In this document: positions 1 to 12,076 of the stretch, piece after piece | Layout: the number at the start of each line of letters is the position of its first letter | Position numbering within the stretch: position 1 is the first letter of the stretch | Assembly (NCBI GenBank): GCA_030490835.1 | Contig: CM059971.1 | Location: 56,716,012 to 56,780,011 of the forward strand | Direction: 5' to 3' | Length of the DNA: 64,000 nucleotides | Origin: Annona cherimola | Lineage: Eukaryota > Streptophyta > Magnoliopsida > Magnoliales > Annonaceae | Program-made: the position numbers and the translations under genes | Notes under the pieces: model-generated | Database searches by the model: none | Told to the model about the DNA's origin: nothing | What the model saw: only the letters and a program-made list of their open reading frames with translations

Positions 1-1074
1 CAATCATCCGCAAAATACATTACTAATTTTTAGTATATCATCAATTTTTTTTTAATTAAGTGAAAAATTGACATTTATAATTTAGTATTTTATTTTCTTA
101 TTTATGTACAATAATTCTTCATAACTTTACTTCATATCTTGCTTCTCCTGATCGTCATCCTTTTGAAGATAAATGTGCCCATGTGATTAGTGTTTGCTCT
201 TGGTGTAGCAAAATTTAAGCTAGAAAGGATAATAGGAAGAGATTTTTTAGAGTAGTCACAAGCTATTGGGTCTTCTTCGTCTACTGCCATTAGGTCTTCA
301 ATTGTTCCTTTTAAAGTATTTTATTTATAAAGTCTACTTCATTTCCCATGAAATTTTACTCAACAACCCAACAAGTGAAGCTTTGGGTGCTAGCAAGTGT
401 TGTCTGATCGTCTTGATTCAAGGGGAATTGATTTCTAATTTTATCCTTTTTCTATCTGTAAAATTCTAAAATTAGCAATCTAATTTAAATTTTTTTAAAT
501 AAAATTTTATAATTTATCATAAACGTGGCTTTGGTAACTTTTTCTCTATTGCACCCTTAGACATGAGAAGCCTTGAGATTTACTGTATTTTAGGAATCAA
601 CTCATGGTAAATAGTAAAATTTCACCCATTTTTTTCCCGAAATAGCAAACTAAGTTCGTTTACACATCGAGGTCTATAATCCAAAATATTACAATTATTT
701 TACTAAATACAAACTAATTTTAGTACCTAAGAAACTAGATAATGGAGATAAGTCTCCCATTGGGTTGTACTTGTACCTTCTTAATTATCCCTAAGCCTGC
801 AATGTTATGTTTTAATTTCAAAAGACATGATTATGTTACTTAGTATTTTGGCATTTATTTTGTAGTTGAACTCGCAACTTACTTCGTGAAAACTTAAAGG
901 TTCAATCCCTCAAATAAGAAAAATCTTTTGAGAAGGAATTATATTCCTAAATATTTTGGCGTTTAAATTTAATAGTGATAATAAAAAATAATTTAATGTT
1001 TAAAATTATTTGAACCCTTGTCATAATCTTAAAGTCGTACCACTTTGTGATTCACATTAACCATTTTATAAAGG
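1..1074. other. AT-rich non-coding stretch
   Basis: No coding region with recognisable similarity on either strand; the only open frame (266-469, +, 67 codons) has no family signature. A box-B-like string at about 900 (ggttcaatccc) hints at tRNA-derived repeat DNA, but no matching A box was found. Confidence 0.5.
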
Positions 1075-1094
1075 GACTGACCTCTTAGGTCGGC

Positions 1095-1260
1095 CTTTAC
1101 TTAGGTTGGCCTAAAAAATACATTTTTTGGTATTTTTTATTTTTTATTTACAACTTGTTAAGCTAGGTTTATTAAATTAATGAACCAAATTTTACAATTT
1201 TTGGATTTTTGAGTATTTTTCAAAGATTTTTAAACACAACGACGTTGTCGTAAATGTAAC
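1095..1260. repeat. Half copy of AT-rich fold-back family FB
   Basis: The order of short blocks (ttgttaagctaggtt, then attaatgaaccaaatttt, then acaatttttggatttttgag) matches one arm of the fold-back elements seen intact at 5.2 kb and 41.8 kb. The opposite arm is not evident here, so this looks truncated. Confidence 0.4.
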
Positions 1261-2915
1261 GCCTCGACCTATGAGCGCATCATGTGAAACCATACTCCAC
1301 GGATCTCTTTTGAGTGATGAGGCTTGTGAATAAAACTATGGTTTTGTCTTTACACAAGTAATTTTTTTTTTTTTTTCTAATTTGTCTAAAAATTAGTCTA
1401 TATATTTTTTTCATTCTTTTTGTCTAAGATTCGACAACATTCCGTTTGTATATAGGGCATTTGGGTGAAGGCTTGGTTACCATTTAATGGCAGATCCCTT
1501 TTCTATAAACCTACTAAACATCACATAACCTGTATCATCTTAGTATTTTATTTAGATAATCTTTTTTTTGCATCTAGATTTGATCCAACTTAATATAAAT
1601 CATAATACACATTCCTAAGTTCATTTATCTCTTGTTTATACAATCATGTACCTCATCAATTCACCTATTGCTTCAAATAATTTGAAACATCAAAGCCTTA
1701 TACATGCCCATAAAACTTACATAACTATGAGCTATAAATATAAATTGGATGCCCACATCAAACTCAAAGAACATAGCTTCACTACCAAGAGATTCTTTTG
1801 ACTCATTTGATTAACCTGCAACCGCTGGTTAGTCAAAATAGTGAGTATATTATACTTAGTAAGCAGGAATAAAATTAAACAACAAAATCTATGTTCAACC
1901 ATTTACACATGTTTCACAATCTCGTGTATGCTTTGCAAGATATGTACATGAACTTGGAGCTTGAAACTTGCCACTTGTAACTTGAGGGATGAATGACACT
2001 TATCAAGTGATCATCACCCTTAACCTTTCTAAGGAAAGATGCCATTGAATCATTTCGATTCTTTAACGACTCGACATCCTAGAGGAAGGACAATGGTCCT
2101 ATTCAACAACCTCGACGATACATGAAATCTTGACTTGAAAATGCATGATTTTGAGTTCATGAATGCATGGGTTTCATGACATTAGACAAATCATTCTCCA
2201 TATGATGATAATAAGTTTTACACATAAGAAAAAACATTGACTACGCTATTATCAAGCATGCCCATTACAATTAATTAATAGCTACTTTACGGACATACTT
2301 AAGTAAGAGGAACATACCTTAAGAGTCCACACATGTAAACAATAATCCAAAAGGGAATTTATCATCATACTCTAAACATCATTAACACATGAATAATATT
2401 ATTCGAAAGAAAGATGGGAATGTGGAGAAACCTTGGTTACCTCAAGGCTTCCTACACAAACTGTTGAAACGTTGGACCTGCTTACCTATTTTGCTTTCTT
2501 CTTCCTCTACTTTCTCTTTTCCCTTTTCTATCATGAAAAGGAATATTTTTAAGTATATACCAAATCATTCTTGCATGCTCATTTAATATTCCTACTAGGC
2601 ATAGCTTATATGTATTTCTCATTACTTAACTTGGGTAGAGAACTCAATCTTATTAGGCTAAAGTAGAGCTCTTACAAGTTCCCTTTAATTCATTTACATT
2701 CCAACAAGTTCTTAACCACTTAAAGATACTTGTAGAATTCAACTTATCTGTGTTGTTTACGTATCGCTACTTTGAAGGCATCTTCATAAAATTGTGCCCT
2801 CAAAGTCCTTCCCTATGCCTTTGCACAACTATGTTATTCAAAGACCTTTAAACAATTAACCGATCATGGCAATCTATCAATCATGTATTAGAATGTAGTA
2901 ATCTATCAATCTTGG
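1261..2915. other. Non-coding stretch
   Basis: AT-rich sequence without splice-linked exon candidates or recognisable protein similarity. An open frame at 2389-2586 (+) has no recognisable features. Confidence 0.45.
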
Positions 2916-3600
2916 CTAGGTCATGAGAAATTGGCATAAATTAGGTGTGGGTTTCTGTTCGGCCAGTGGCATCATGGATATAGTAGCAGGCATGGCATGG
3001 ATATAAGGAAATATTGAGACTAGAGGATGTGGCTTTCCGGCAGACTCGGCCTCAAACTGTACCATGTGCAACAGACCTTGGTGTGGAAGATTTTTCAGGT
3101 TATTTACTATCACTGCTGCTACGACTGCCTTCTCTAGGTCTATAGCACCAGCTACACCTGGTGTTGTTAGGGATGGAGGGAAAGATAAGGTGCTAGAGAA
3201 GGCAGACATTTTCGTGTCAACAGAGGATGGTGATTTAATTAATGATTCAGGCTTGCCAACACCTTCTCTAGTTGTTATTATAGTAGATGTTTATTTACCA
3301 AGAAATGGGCAAAACCTAAGAGCTGAAGCTACAAAGTCTCACATTTTCGTACCCGACAATAAGAAAAGCTCAAGTTATGGAAGCTACCATCCCTATAGCA
3401 GACGTGAAGCATAACACAAGAGGAGATGCTAAGATTGAGATTATACAACTAGTTTCGGCTCCAACTGCTGTCACTGAAGGTGAAATGATGAATACACATA
3501 TAACGGTGCTTGAGATGAGAGAAGGGGAGTGGAATGTTTCTTGTATCAAACTTTTTTTGGGAAGAGTTCTTGTATAAAATTTTGAGTGTTATAATGAATT
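2916..3600. other. Unassigned open-frame cluster
   Basis: Overlapping open frames lie on both strands: 3064-3414 and 3377-3577 on plus, and 2916-3209 on minus. Base composition is more balanced than in the flanks, which can mark old coding DNA. The plus frames contain an AATTAAFSRSIAPATPG stretch and no domain I recognise. They could be a degraded retroelement or gene piece. I do not assign a function or strand. Confidence 0.2.
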
Positions 3601-5224
3601 GTAATCATTCATTTTATTTGATGAGATTTTGAATGTTTAATGAAAAAGATTGTTATGATTAGTATGCGAAAATGGTCTACCTCGTTGAACATTATTGAAC
3701 GGATGGGATTTTGATCGTTTAATAGCAAAGATTTTTGTAATTGAATACTTGTTTCTTGTAATGGCAAAATCAAATTATTCTACTGGGGAAATCAACCAAT
3801 TCGAGAAATTAAATTCTACATCTCACAGAAATGCTAAGAAGAACTAGTATAAGTCCATCGTTCTCAAACAGATCAGATCACCCAAATGTTACTAGATTTG
3901 TAGATTTGAAGTCCTTATGCCCTTTGAATTGTGGTATGTCTTTAAATTATGGAAGTGGATGGAAAGACATGTTAGATGAATGTTTTTTGTTTGATGCATT
4001 CACATTAATGGAGGTCTTAAAATATGTTGAGATGAGATCCCAAAAAAAAAACATGTTGAGATGCTTGAAAGGGGTGGAAATGCTTCAAACATGTTCATAT
4101 GCTTGTGTAACAGGTCTTGACACCTCTTATGTTCATGAAATTAACTCATGACCTGCCTAATTTCGATCACTTTGGAACACGTAAGGTTATAGCACATTGC
4201 TGGTTCATAGACAGAGCCACCAAATTTTAATATTATTTGGATTGAACACATGTTTTTAACTCATTTTTATTACTTTGCATCTACTCGAATTGACTACATT
4301 TTGAAAATATTGAAAATGTTCAAATGTGTTGTATTGAGATTGCATTTTTTTCTTTAAAAATGCATTAATGATTCATTCGATGATTTATATTAGCCGTGAC
4401 TTCAAAAGTATTTGATAATTTTCTCCAAACCAGTTCATTCAAACAACTAGAAAATCTTATCCCATGAATTGAATAAATACAATTCATTAGCATATTTAAA
4501 GTTTGATACAATGACAACTATGACAGCCGATTCACTCTTTCAAATTCAAACAATTTTCCTGTAAATTAATTCATTTAGATAACTAAGAACTCTTAGCCAA
4601 ATCATTCATACAAATACAATTACAGCTGTAATTCACAATATCTCAAGCCTATGAAACTATCAATTCAATTGTCACCAAGCTCCAAATCCAACAGTGCTCC
4701 GATGGTAGCCTTCAATGGAATTCCCATTGCAGCCTCTCTTTCAATTCCAATAATTCTCAAAGCACTCATGTACTTTCAGGGAATGACATCTTCATGAAAT
4801 CAGCCTACACAAACAGAAAATTCCATCAGTTCATGTGTACATGCTCCTTGAATTACCTTCATCTACTCAAAATCATTGCATTGCATTGAACTGCCTTGCC
4901 TAATGGAAACATCGCTTCACATTTTTCCAAAAGAAATCCTCACATATTAATTAGGGAGGATTTGGGTTTTGCCCTTAAAGTTTAGACAGGATGTGCTACC
5001 AAATGGCCATGGAAAATATTATGGTTATGCTTGATCATCTATGCACTAAGGATGAGTGGTTCAGTATTACAATTTTTTTGCAAAATTGATTTTGGTAAGA
5101 GTGGAAGATCCTCTAAAATTTAAATGGATGGCTGATTATTCAAGGATTATTATTTGGTAAAGTGATGGAGTGTTCTTTAGTCAAGATTCATCAATTACCG
5201 AAAGTTGGGTTTGTTATCACCAAA
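3601..5224. other. Non-coding stretch with one short exon-like frame
   Basis: Mostly AT-rich. On minus, roughly 4666-4770 encodes a 34-codon frame beginning MSALRIIGIEREAAMG with exon-like composition; I cannot name its family. The 3831-4151 (+) open frame shows no family features. Confidence 0.3.
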
Positions 5225-5512
5225 TCGTAAGGGGTGCTAATCAGGTGCACCCTGCTAGGAGCATACACATATATTTTTAATTTTTTTCAAATTTTTTTTA
5301 CACAAATGTTAATCTAATTGTATTTAACATGTATATCAATTTTTACAATTTTTGGAGATTTTTAGATATTTATTTCGGATTTTTAAAAATTAGTGACATT
5401 TTAGTAATTTGTGTGAAAACTTTTGAAAAAAATAAAAAAAAGGTGTATGCGCCCGGGAGCATTGAGGCTCAATGCCCCTGGGTGCACCTGATCAGCACTC
5501 AATCCTAAGAAT
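5225..5512. repeat. Fold-back element, family FB, with long inverted ends
   Basis: The left end reads ggtgctaatcaggtgcacc and the right end ggtgcacctgatcagcac, which are near-perfect reverse complements. Inside each end are long AT-rich arms carrying the family blocks (aatgttaatctaattgtatt, caatttttggagattttt). The right arm also holds the small palindrome gagcattgaggctcaatgc. No transposase is present, so it is a non-autonomous MITE-like element. Target duplication is unclear. Confidence 0.65.
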
Positions 5513-6015
5513 AAGAAGAATGGCCGAGCAACAGAGACTTTTAGGATTATTTTAGAAAAAGAAGAGAAAAAAAAAAAATTCGTGTTGCTTAGTTGATGAA
5601 CAAAAATGTTCAACCTCTGCCCTCCCCAGTGACACGAGTGGTCTAGCAAATAGATGTTTTTGCCACTCTCCCCAGCGATATATTCAAGCCCATCGTCCTG
5701 GGAGATGAAATCATGTTGATGAGTATGACAAGTCGAAGGGGACTCGCAAGCCGAAAAGCCAAATTTGAATGTGGAAGGCGAGAGTTGGGGATTTGAGAGA
5801 ACACCCTCCATTTCTAGGCTTTTGAGCTGGAAGAAAAGAGAAGAAGCTCCTTCGGCTAGGGTTTGCAAGATAGGAGGTGATTTGAATGGGGAGGCGATAG
5901 CAGTAGATTTCAAAGAAAGTGCAACAACATCGACCTTCAGGGTGGCTCCGATTTTTGTGACCCAAAGAAAGAGGATGAGAAATCACAACAACCGGGAGAC
6001 TGGAGGATCTCAATT
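5513..6015. other. Unassigned gene-like segment between two FB elements
   Basis: Mixed composition with open frames on both strands (5765-6055 plus; 5401-5913 and 5711-6013 minus). None shows a recognisable domain. The plus frame is lysine/arginine rich and ends inside the next FB element, so it is not a complete gene. It may be an old 5' exon or leader fragment. Confidence 0.2.
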
Positions 6016-6260
6016 ACATGCACGCGATGCACTGAGTCTAAGTGCACCTAATTAAATTTTTTTTTTTACAACTGTCAATTTAATTACTAAAAATATCATT
6101 TATTTTCAAAAATCTGAAAAAGTATTTAAAAATTTTCAAAAATAGTAAGAATTAATAAACATATTAAATACACTTAAATTAACAATTTTATGAGAAAAGT
6201 TGAAAAAAAAAGATTAAATACACTAGGGTGCACTACACTGAGTCTAAGTGCACCGAGGCT
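6016..6260. repeat. Fold-back element, family FB
   Basis: Two outer motifs, actgagtctaagtgcacc at about 6031 and again at about 6237, flank AT-rich FB arm sequence (aaaatagtaagaattaataa, acacttaaattaacaatttt). The repeated outer motif is in direct rather than inverted orientation here, which suggests rearrangement. Confidence 0.5.
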
Positions 6261-8172
6261 CATTTATCTAGATCTCGAGGGCGGAGGGGCTGTGCTAAGG
6301 GGAAAAGGGTGTGATATCTCAACGGCTTGGCCTTTCGAGGGACGTAAATTTTTTTTTTTTAAAAAAATTCTCACCCACTTTAAAATTCAACTTTAACGCA
6401 ATTCGCATAGAGCCTAAAATAACGATACAGTCCAAGCAAAATAACGAGTGACAAAATAAGACTCTTGTATGGTTATCTGTAATACTATTTAATTAAAAGG
6501 ATCGAGTTCAGCAAGAATCCGTCACTCTCTTTTTATGCATGCATGGAAATGAAATGAGAAGATACGTACATTCAACATTCACACAACTTGTATTTCCTTG
6601 ATGGCTGATCATGCTTATCAAGCGATTGCCATCACTTAAACTTTTTGCATAAAGGAGTCGCAAATCATATGATTCATTACAACTTCGCAAAACCAAGGAT
6701 GAGTAGTGTGTCCAATTACAACCTTATGAGACCTTTATTTCTTTCCACGCATGGATTGCTTATACATGTACTATACCATCTGTTTATTAAAAAAGTAAAG
6801 ATATTATCATAATAATTTATAAAAATTAAATGATATATAAACGCATAGTAATGCAATAACACTAGGAAAGGAAAAAAAAATATAAAAATTGCTTCAAATC
6901 ATGCATAATTATTTATTTGTACAGAGGAACTATATCGCAAAACATTTACTTTAAAGGCACATGTTTTTCTTTAAAATCATAAGTAAGAGGGTATTGGTCA
7001 TTCCCTGACACTTTTATTAAAAATATCTTTTTGGGAATTCGCATTTTAAAGATTATTTGAATAAGTCATCTCTTGGATGCGTAAGTGTCTGATGTAAATG
7101 TGGAAAGTAGTGCAAGTGAAAGGTCTAAGGTTTAAATGTTGGGTAGAGGTTGTAATCTTGTTATCTTACCCTTGAACTAGTCATCCAAGATAAATGACAC
7201 AATAAAAAAAATATAATTTAAATTCATTTGTTTTTCAATAGACATACTTGTAACAAAGACCATTATAGCACGTTGTTTATTTTAGTGCACTATGATGGGC
7301 TGACAAGAGGACTTAAAACATAAAATATGGGCAACGTGAAATTTCAAAAAAAAATAAAACAAATGTAAATGCATGCAAAGCTAATAAATAAACATACACA
7401 TGTGTGAACATAAAATAAATATAATGCAAAGTACAAGAAAATAAATATATAAATGTGAGACTAAAAATTAAATATGCAATTTGAGTTAGTGGTTTAGTTA
7501 GTTAGATATAATGCGAGTAGATACAGATATCAAACATGCAAATAAAAAGGTAAAATGTGTAAAAGAAGGGTTTAAGATTAGATATGAGAATACAGATAAA
7601 AAGTATAGATCTGGAGGTTAAAGAAGAGAAATGAAAACATTAAATTTTTAAATGATGCAAATTATTAAATTTTTTTTAATATGATGCAAAGTTAGTCAAT
7701 CAATTAATCGTAGTTAGAAGTCAGTTGAATGCATTAAGAAAATGTACAAATAAAAAGTAAAAGATGAAGAAAATGTGCTCAAAATCAGAAATGAGAAAAA
7801 AAATAAAAGGTGTAGATATAAGAGTTGAAGAAGTGAGATACAAATGTTAAATTTTTTTATATGATGTTAGTTATTAAAATTTTTTACGTGATGCGAGGCT
7901 AGTCAAATGCAAATATGTTTCTCAATTAGGCATAATTAGTAGTTATTATTATGCATGCCACTGCAAATACACTTAGCAAATAGAAAGCAAAATTAATAAA
8001 TTAATTTTTTGAGTTGCTACTAACCAGATAATGATGGTTAGACCGTGTAAATGAGGCATCGAAATACACACATTATCTAGGCAGACTCACAACTAGAAGA
8101 AAAATAAATACACTTTTATTTTTCCTCTAGCACATTGGTCCTAAGATTGTTTAAAATATACATATACATTAC
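6261..8172. other. AT-rich non-coding stretch
   Basis: No protein similarity. From about 7330 to 7900 the + strand is A/G-rich, with recurrent short words (aaataaaaaggtaaaa, agatataagag) that suggest decayed repeats. Confidence 0.45.
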
Positions 8173-8226
8173 ACATAAAAAGCTTAGGAAGGTAGAGGAG
8201 GAAATTTATTCCCTAAGCTTTTTATG
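8173..8226. repeat. Short hairpin
   Basis: cataaaaagcttagg is followed, after a loop of about 22 bases, by its exact reverse complement cctaagctttttatg. The right arm overlaps the start of the adjacent 87-bp tandem duplication. Confidence 0.7.
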
Positions 8227-8390
8227 AAGCCTTAACTGAATTTGGCATTAGGTGTGGGAACTTACTCTATTAAGTTTGAATACTAGAACTTGTCTTGAGA
8301 GAAGCTTTTTATGAAGCCTTAACTGAATTTGGCATTAGGTGTGGGAACTTACTCTATTAAGTTTGAATACTAGAACTTGTCTTGAGAGAA
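8215..8390. repeat. Exact tandem duplication, 87-bp unit
   Basis: The unit beginning aagctttttatgaagcc at 8215 recurs at 8302 with no difference that I can see over 87 bases. In a region where other repeats are heavily diverged, this indicates a very recent duplication or an assembly artefact. Confidence 0.9.
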
Positions 8391-8849
8391 CTAAAATGAG
8401 AACTTTATTGCCATTCTGCTGATCTAGTTTTTTTTTTTTTTTTTTTTTTTCCTGTTAAAGGAAAACGAACAGCACAATGGTTTTTTTTTTTTTTGTTTTG
8501 GTAAGGAAAACGAGCAGTTAAAACATGGTGTTGTGTAATGGAATGATTTTTTTAACATTATATATATTTTTTACTGATGACGTAGTTTGAGAAGATATTT
8601 TTTTTTAAAGAAAATGCAATAGCAAACACCTTTTATGTAATGTAGATAACATGATTTAAATGATTTTTTTTTTTGGAAACCTACAGCTAAAAGCAAATGG
8701 CGTCACTTCAGCAATTTTTTTCTTTTAAAAAAACTAAATATGCCAGACGCATGATTTTGAATAAATGTTTATTTTTCTGAAAAATAGAGCGGCAAGTGCT
8801 TGTTTACTTAAAGCAAAATAATCATTTCAAACTGTCCAAAAACATATTT
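8391..8849. other. Non-coding stretch with poly-T tracts
   Basis: Contains a run of about 22 T at 8430 and another of about 12 T at 8480, each followed by similar words (ggaaaacgaacagcac, ggaaaacgagcagtt). This implies an approximate local repeat. No gene seen. Confidence 0.45.
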
Positions 8850-9150
8850 TTCTGTTTTTTCTAAAAAGTTTTTTTGCAAAATAGTTAATGTAGTTTTGTT
8901 TAATCTATATACCAATTTTTACCAATTTTAGAGATGTAAATATATTTATTTATGATTTTTAAATATAGGGGTGTTTTAATCATGTTTCGACAATTTAAAA
9001 TGATTAAAATTTTGAAAATTTAAAATGAATAAAATACCCCATGTTTAAAATTTAAAATAAATAGACGCACATCTCCAAAATTAAAAATTAGTTTATAAAT
9101 TAAATATGACTAGAATTACAATTTTGTAAAAAATTGAAAAAACAAAAAAA
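8850..9150. repeat. Fold-back element, family FB
   Basis: The left arm carries ccaatttttaccaatttta and atatttatttatgatttttaa. The right arm carries the complementary blocks (aataaatagacgcacatctcc, aattaaatatgactagaatt). A terminal string of the agaccagtctgaaatccgg type follows at about 9170 and is shared with the next copy. Confidence 0.5.
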
Positions 9151-9164
9151 ATAGAGTACCGATC

Positions 9165-9450
9165 TTCTTAGACCAGTCTGAAATCCGGTGATTTCATGCC
9201 AGTTCAAAAATATTTTTATTTTTTTGAAATTTTTTATAAACATGTTAATCTATTTATATTTAATTTATAAATCAAATTTTACTATTTTGGATAAGTGTAT
9301 ATATTTATTTAGAGTTTTTAAATATAAAAATATTTAAGTCATTTTAAATAAGATTATACATTTTGGAAATCTTCCAATTTCATATCGTCTAAAATGATCA
9401 GCCAACAAAAAATGTGTTTTAGACCGGTTGGTTTGAAATTATCGGGTCTC
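9165..9450. repeat. Fold-back-like element, family FB, truncated
   Basis: Begins near agaccagtctgaaatccgg and contains the FB arm (aacatgttaatctatttata, ttttggataagtgtatatat). It ends near accggttggtttgaaattat and cgggtct, a partial reverse complement of the start. The right arm is short. Confidence 0.4.
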
Positions 9451-9824
9451 TTGCTTAAATAGACAGATGGCATAATTTTCAGTGCACATTTTTTCAAGGA
9501 AAATATAAAATAAAAAGAACTAATATAAATGACATGCTGGATGTAAATGCAATGACGTGATGGCCAAAATGCAAAATACAGATGTGAATGACATGCTGAG
9601 AAAAGGACCCCGTTTTTAAAAAATGACGTTACTATTCTCCAGCAAATGGCATTAATAGAAATGCCTGCAAGTGTTAATGCGTACCAAGCAAGTGACATGC
9701 AAAGCAAGAGGCAGATGGAAACAACCTTCGCTACATGCTCTGTTTTCTTTTTCTTTTTCTTTTTTTTCAATATATATATATATATTTTTTAATGATGGTA
9801 TGGGAAATGGGTAAATACTAAATA

Positions 9825-11229
9825 GAGGCGGCGCAGTGTTATTAAAACCGGACTGGACCGGCCGGTCCGACCGGTCTGACCGGGAACCGGTCCCGCGTCC
9901 GGTTCGATCCAATACGGTTCGGTTCAATAACCAAAAACTGTCCGAACCGGTGAACCGGCGGTCGAACCGTATTTACCGGTTCAACCGGGTTCGATCGGTC
10001 GGTCAATAACCAAAAATGGGAACGCCTGCCTGGCCTGATGCCCTCTTCTTCTTCCCCGTTTCAAAACCCTAGCGCTGCCTCGCGCCAGCACCCACGCCCT
10101 CCTGCCTCGGCCCAGTCCTCGTCGGTCGCCCTCATTGCCGGCGCCGACGCCCTCTTCTTCTTCCTCTTCGCCGTATGCATCCATAGCACCGGCGCCAGCA
10201 GGATCCCGCGCATTCGTCGTCTTCCTCGCCGTCTGCCTGCCTGTGCAGTCCGCCTGCCCACACAGTCCGCCGGCCCTCGTCTTCCTCGCTGGGCAACGCT
10301 GCCGCCCACGCACGCCCCTGCCTGCGTTGTCCGCCGTCTGCCTTCATCTTCCTCTTTTCGTCGTCGGGCACGCGCTACCTGCCGCCTGCGCCGTCCGTCT
10401 CTGGTCGTCCGTCGCCGTCTGCCTCTGCCACAGTCACCGTCTGCCTCGCCGTCCGTCTCTGCCTGCGTACGGTACTACTCATGCGTTAATTAGATATTCA
10501 AATTTCAAATTTAGAATTTTAAATTATAACATATTTTAAAATGTTTAGTATTCTTAGTTTTAAAAAATTAAAAATCAAAAATCAAAATAAAAATATAAAA
10601 TACCAAATATATTTTAAAAATACCAGATTTTAGTTTTACAACATGAAAATAATCAAATATATTTTAGTTAAATAATTTTATGAAAATAACCTAAGTACAT
10701 AATTACATATTGCAATCCTAGCTCAAGGTGTAAATTTAATAATATTGCTAACAAATTAACAAATTAACTATAGTTAATAAAATATTATAATTAATTAAAT
10801 GATATCGCATCTTGCGTAAATAACTAAATATGCAACCACTATTTCAATTAACTGTATGGTTGATGCACTTTTGCATGATTTGAGGAAAGAAGGTCAAATG
10901 ACAAATGATAAATATGAATAGTTGATTATAAGGAATATGTAGTTAATTTTTTAAAACTCGTTATTAATTTTTTTCCTGCATATTTTGTTCTTATATTGTG
11001 GTCCTTAAAATCCAACATATATATTTAAGATTTATAAAAATATAAGTTTATCAATATATTTAATTATTTATTTAAAATTTAAAAAAAATAATATTTATTA
11101 CATCATAAATATGTCATGCTGACGTCACCGGTTCGAACCGGTTTGATTAACCGGTCGAATCGGTTCGAACCAGACCAGTTCCTTTACCGGTTCAATCACC
11201 GGTTCGGTTCTGACAGCATTGAGCCGGCG
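9825..11229. mobile_element. Mutator-like (MULE) non-autonomous element, copy 1
   Basis: The element spans 9834-11220 (1,387 bp). It is flanked by gaggcggcg (9825-9833) and gagccggcg (11221-11229), a 9-bp target duplication with one mismatch, as expected for Mutator-like elements. The termini are related inverted repeats rich in accggtt/aaccgg words. The right end is the reverse complement of the left end of the element at 32485, and the left end matches that element's right end, so they are one family in opposite orientation. There is no transposase. The centre holds a GC-rich segment of about 460 bp. Confidence 0.75.
10020..10490. other. GC-rich cargo inside MULE copy 1
   Basis: A sharp GC island inside AT-rich DNA. 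It has overlapping open frames on both strands and reiterated words such as cgtctgcct, cgccgtct and gtcgtcttcctcgcc. The longest plus frame (10038-10493) is Ser/Pro/Arg/Ala-rich and low in complexity, with no recognisable domain. GC-rich captured 5' gene ends are typical of Pack-MULEs, so this may be a captured leader/exon 1 expanded by local duplication. I do not call it a protein gene. Confidence 0.4.
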
Positions 11230-11779
11230 TTGAATGGAAGCAAAACAAGGTAAATGAACAGCGGCAGATGAACAAAGGGGCGGCTGGTGGAACAAGGCTA
11301 TGAAAAAGAAAAACTGGACATGGGCCTAGGTTCTTGGATGGAAAATGGGAACCAAAGACATGAATTTAAGGAGGGAAAAAAAAAAAAAAGGACAGTACCT
11401 TGGGTATGCCTCCGGTTAGGAAAATGGGGGAGGGGAAGGGGCATTTTTTAGCCCTTCGGGTTCCAGAAATTGCAGGACGGTTGGCCTTTATCAACAATTT
11501 GCATAAACTCGCTCATTTTGCAATGTTATAATTCAATGGGTCCTTTTTGGTAATTTTGTAAGTGACTTTTAAAAAAACCACAAGGAGGGCCTATGATTTT
11601 GATGACTAGTTAGTCAAGTCTTCTTTATTCGTTGATTTTGCGTCGGCTATTTGTCTTTTGATATTGATGTGTGTTTTCTTGACTTTTGATGAAGCTCAAC
11701 TTGTTGATGTTTTTTAATCACTTTAACAGCTTGGATCTTCACTTGGGGGCTTAGATCTTGTAGTTTTCATTTTTCATAT
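11230..11779. other. Non-coding stretch
   Basis: Contains a poly-A tract near 11380; no coding signal. Confidence 0.45.
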
Positions 11780-12076
11780 GAAGGGTGTGTTTGGTTGGAG
11801 GTAAAACTTTTGATGAAAAGTTTGGGGAGTAGAAGTTGTCAAATTGATAGAAAATGATGTGATATAATAGGGGTAATGATGAGGAGTAAAGAGAATAAAG
11901 TTAAAATATATAGGTTAGTTGTATAGGTAGTTGTGTAGAAATGATTGAAAAGTATGGTAGTTTGTATAGAAAAATGTGAAAAAATAATTAAAAAATAAAG
12001 TAGTTATGGAGAGTGAAAAGTTTTAGGTTGAAAAGTTTTAGTTGACATATTTTGACCCCAAACAAACATACACGAA
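11780..12076. mobile_element. Tourist/PIF-like MITE (family M1)
   Basis: The unit 11783-12073 begins gggtgtgtttggttgg and ends with a degenerate reverse complement (ccaaacaaacatacac). It is flanked by gaa on both sides. The internal family blocks (aacttttgatgaaaag, agaataaagttaaaat, agttatggagagtgaaaag) recur at 32.4, 36.0, 37.7, 49.0, 53.7 and 57.7 kb. TIR and 3-bp duplication fit PIF/Harbinger-derived MITEs; family assignment is inference. Confidence 0.7.

Noticed and set aside
10038..10539. Long overlapping open frames on both strands in a GC-rich block
   Set aside because: GC-rich, reiterated, low-complexity sequence yields stop-free frames in all phases; no domain, and it lies inside a MULE.
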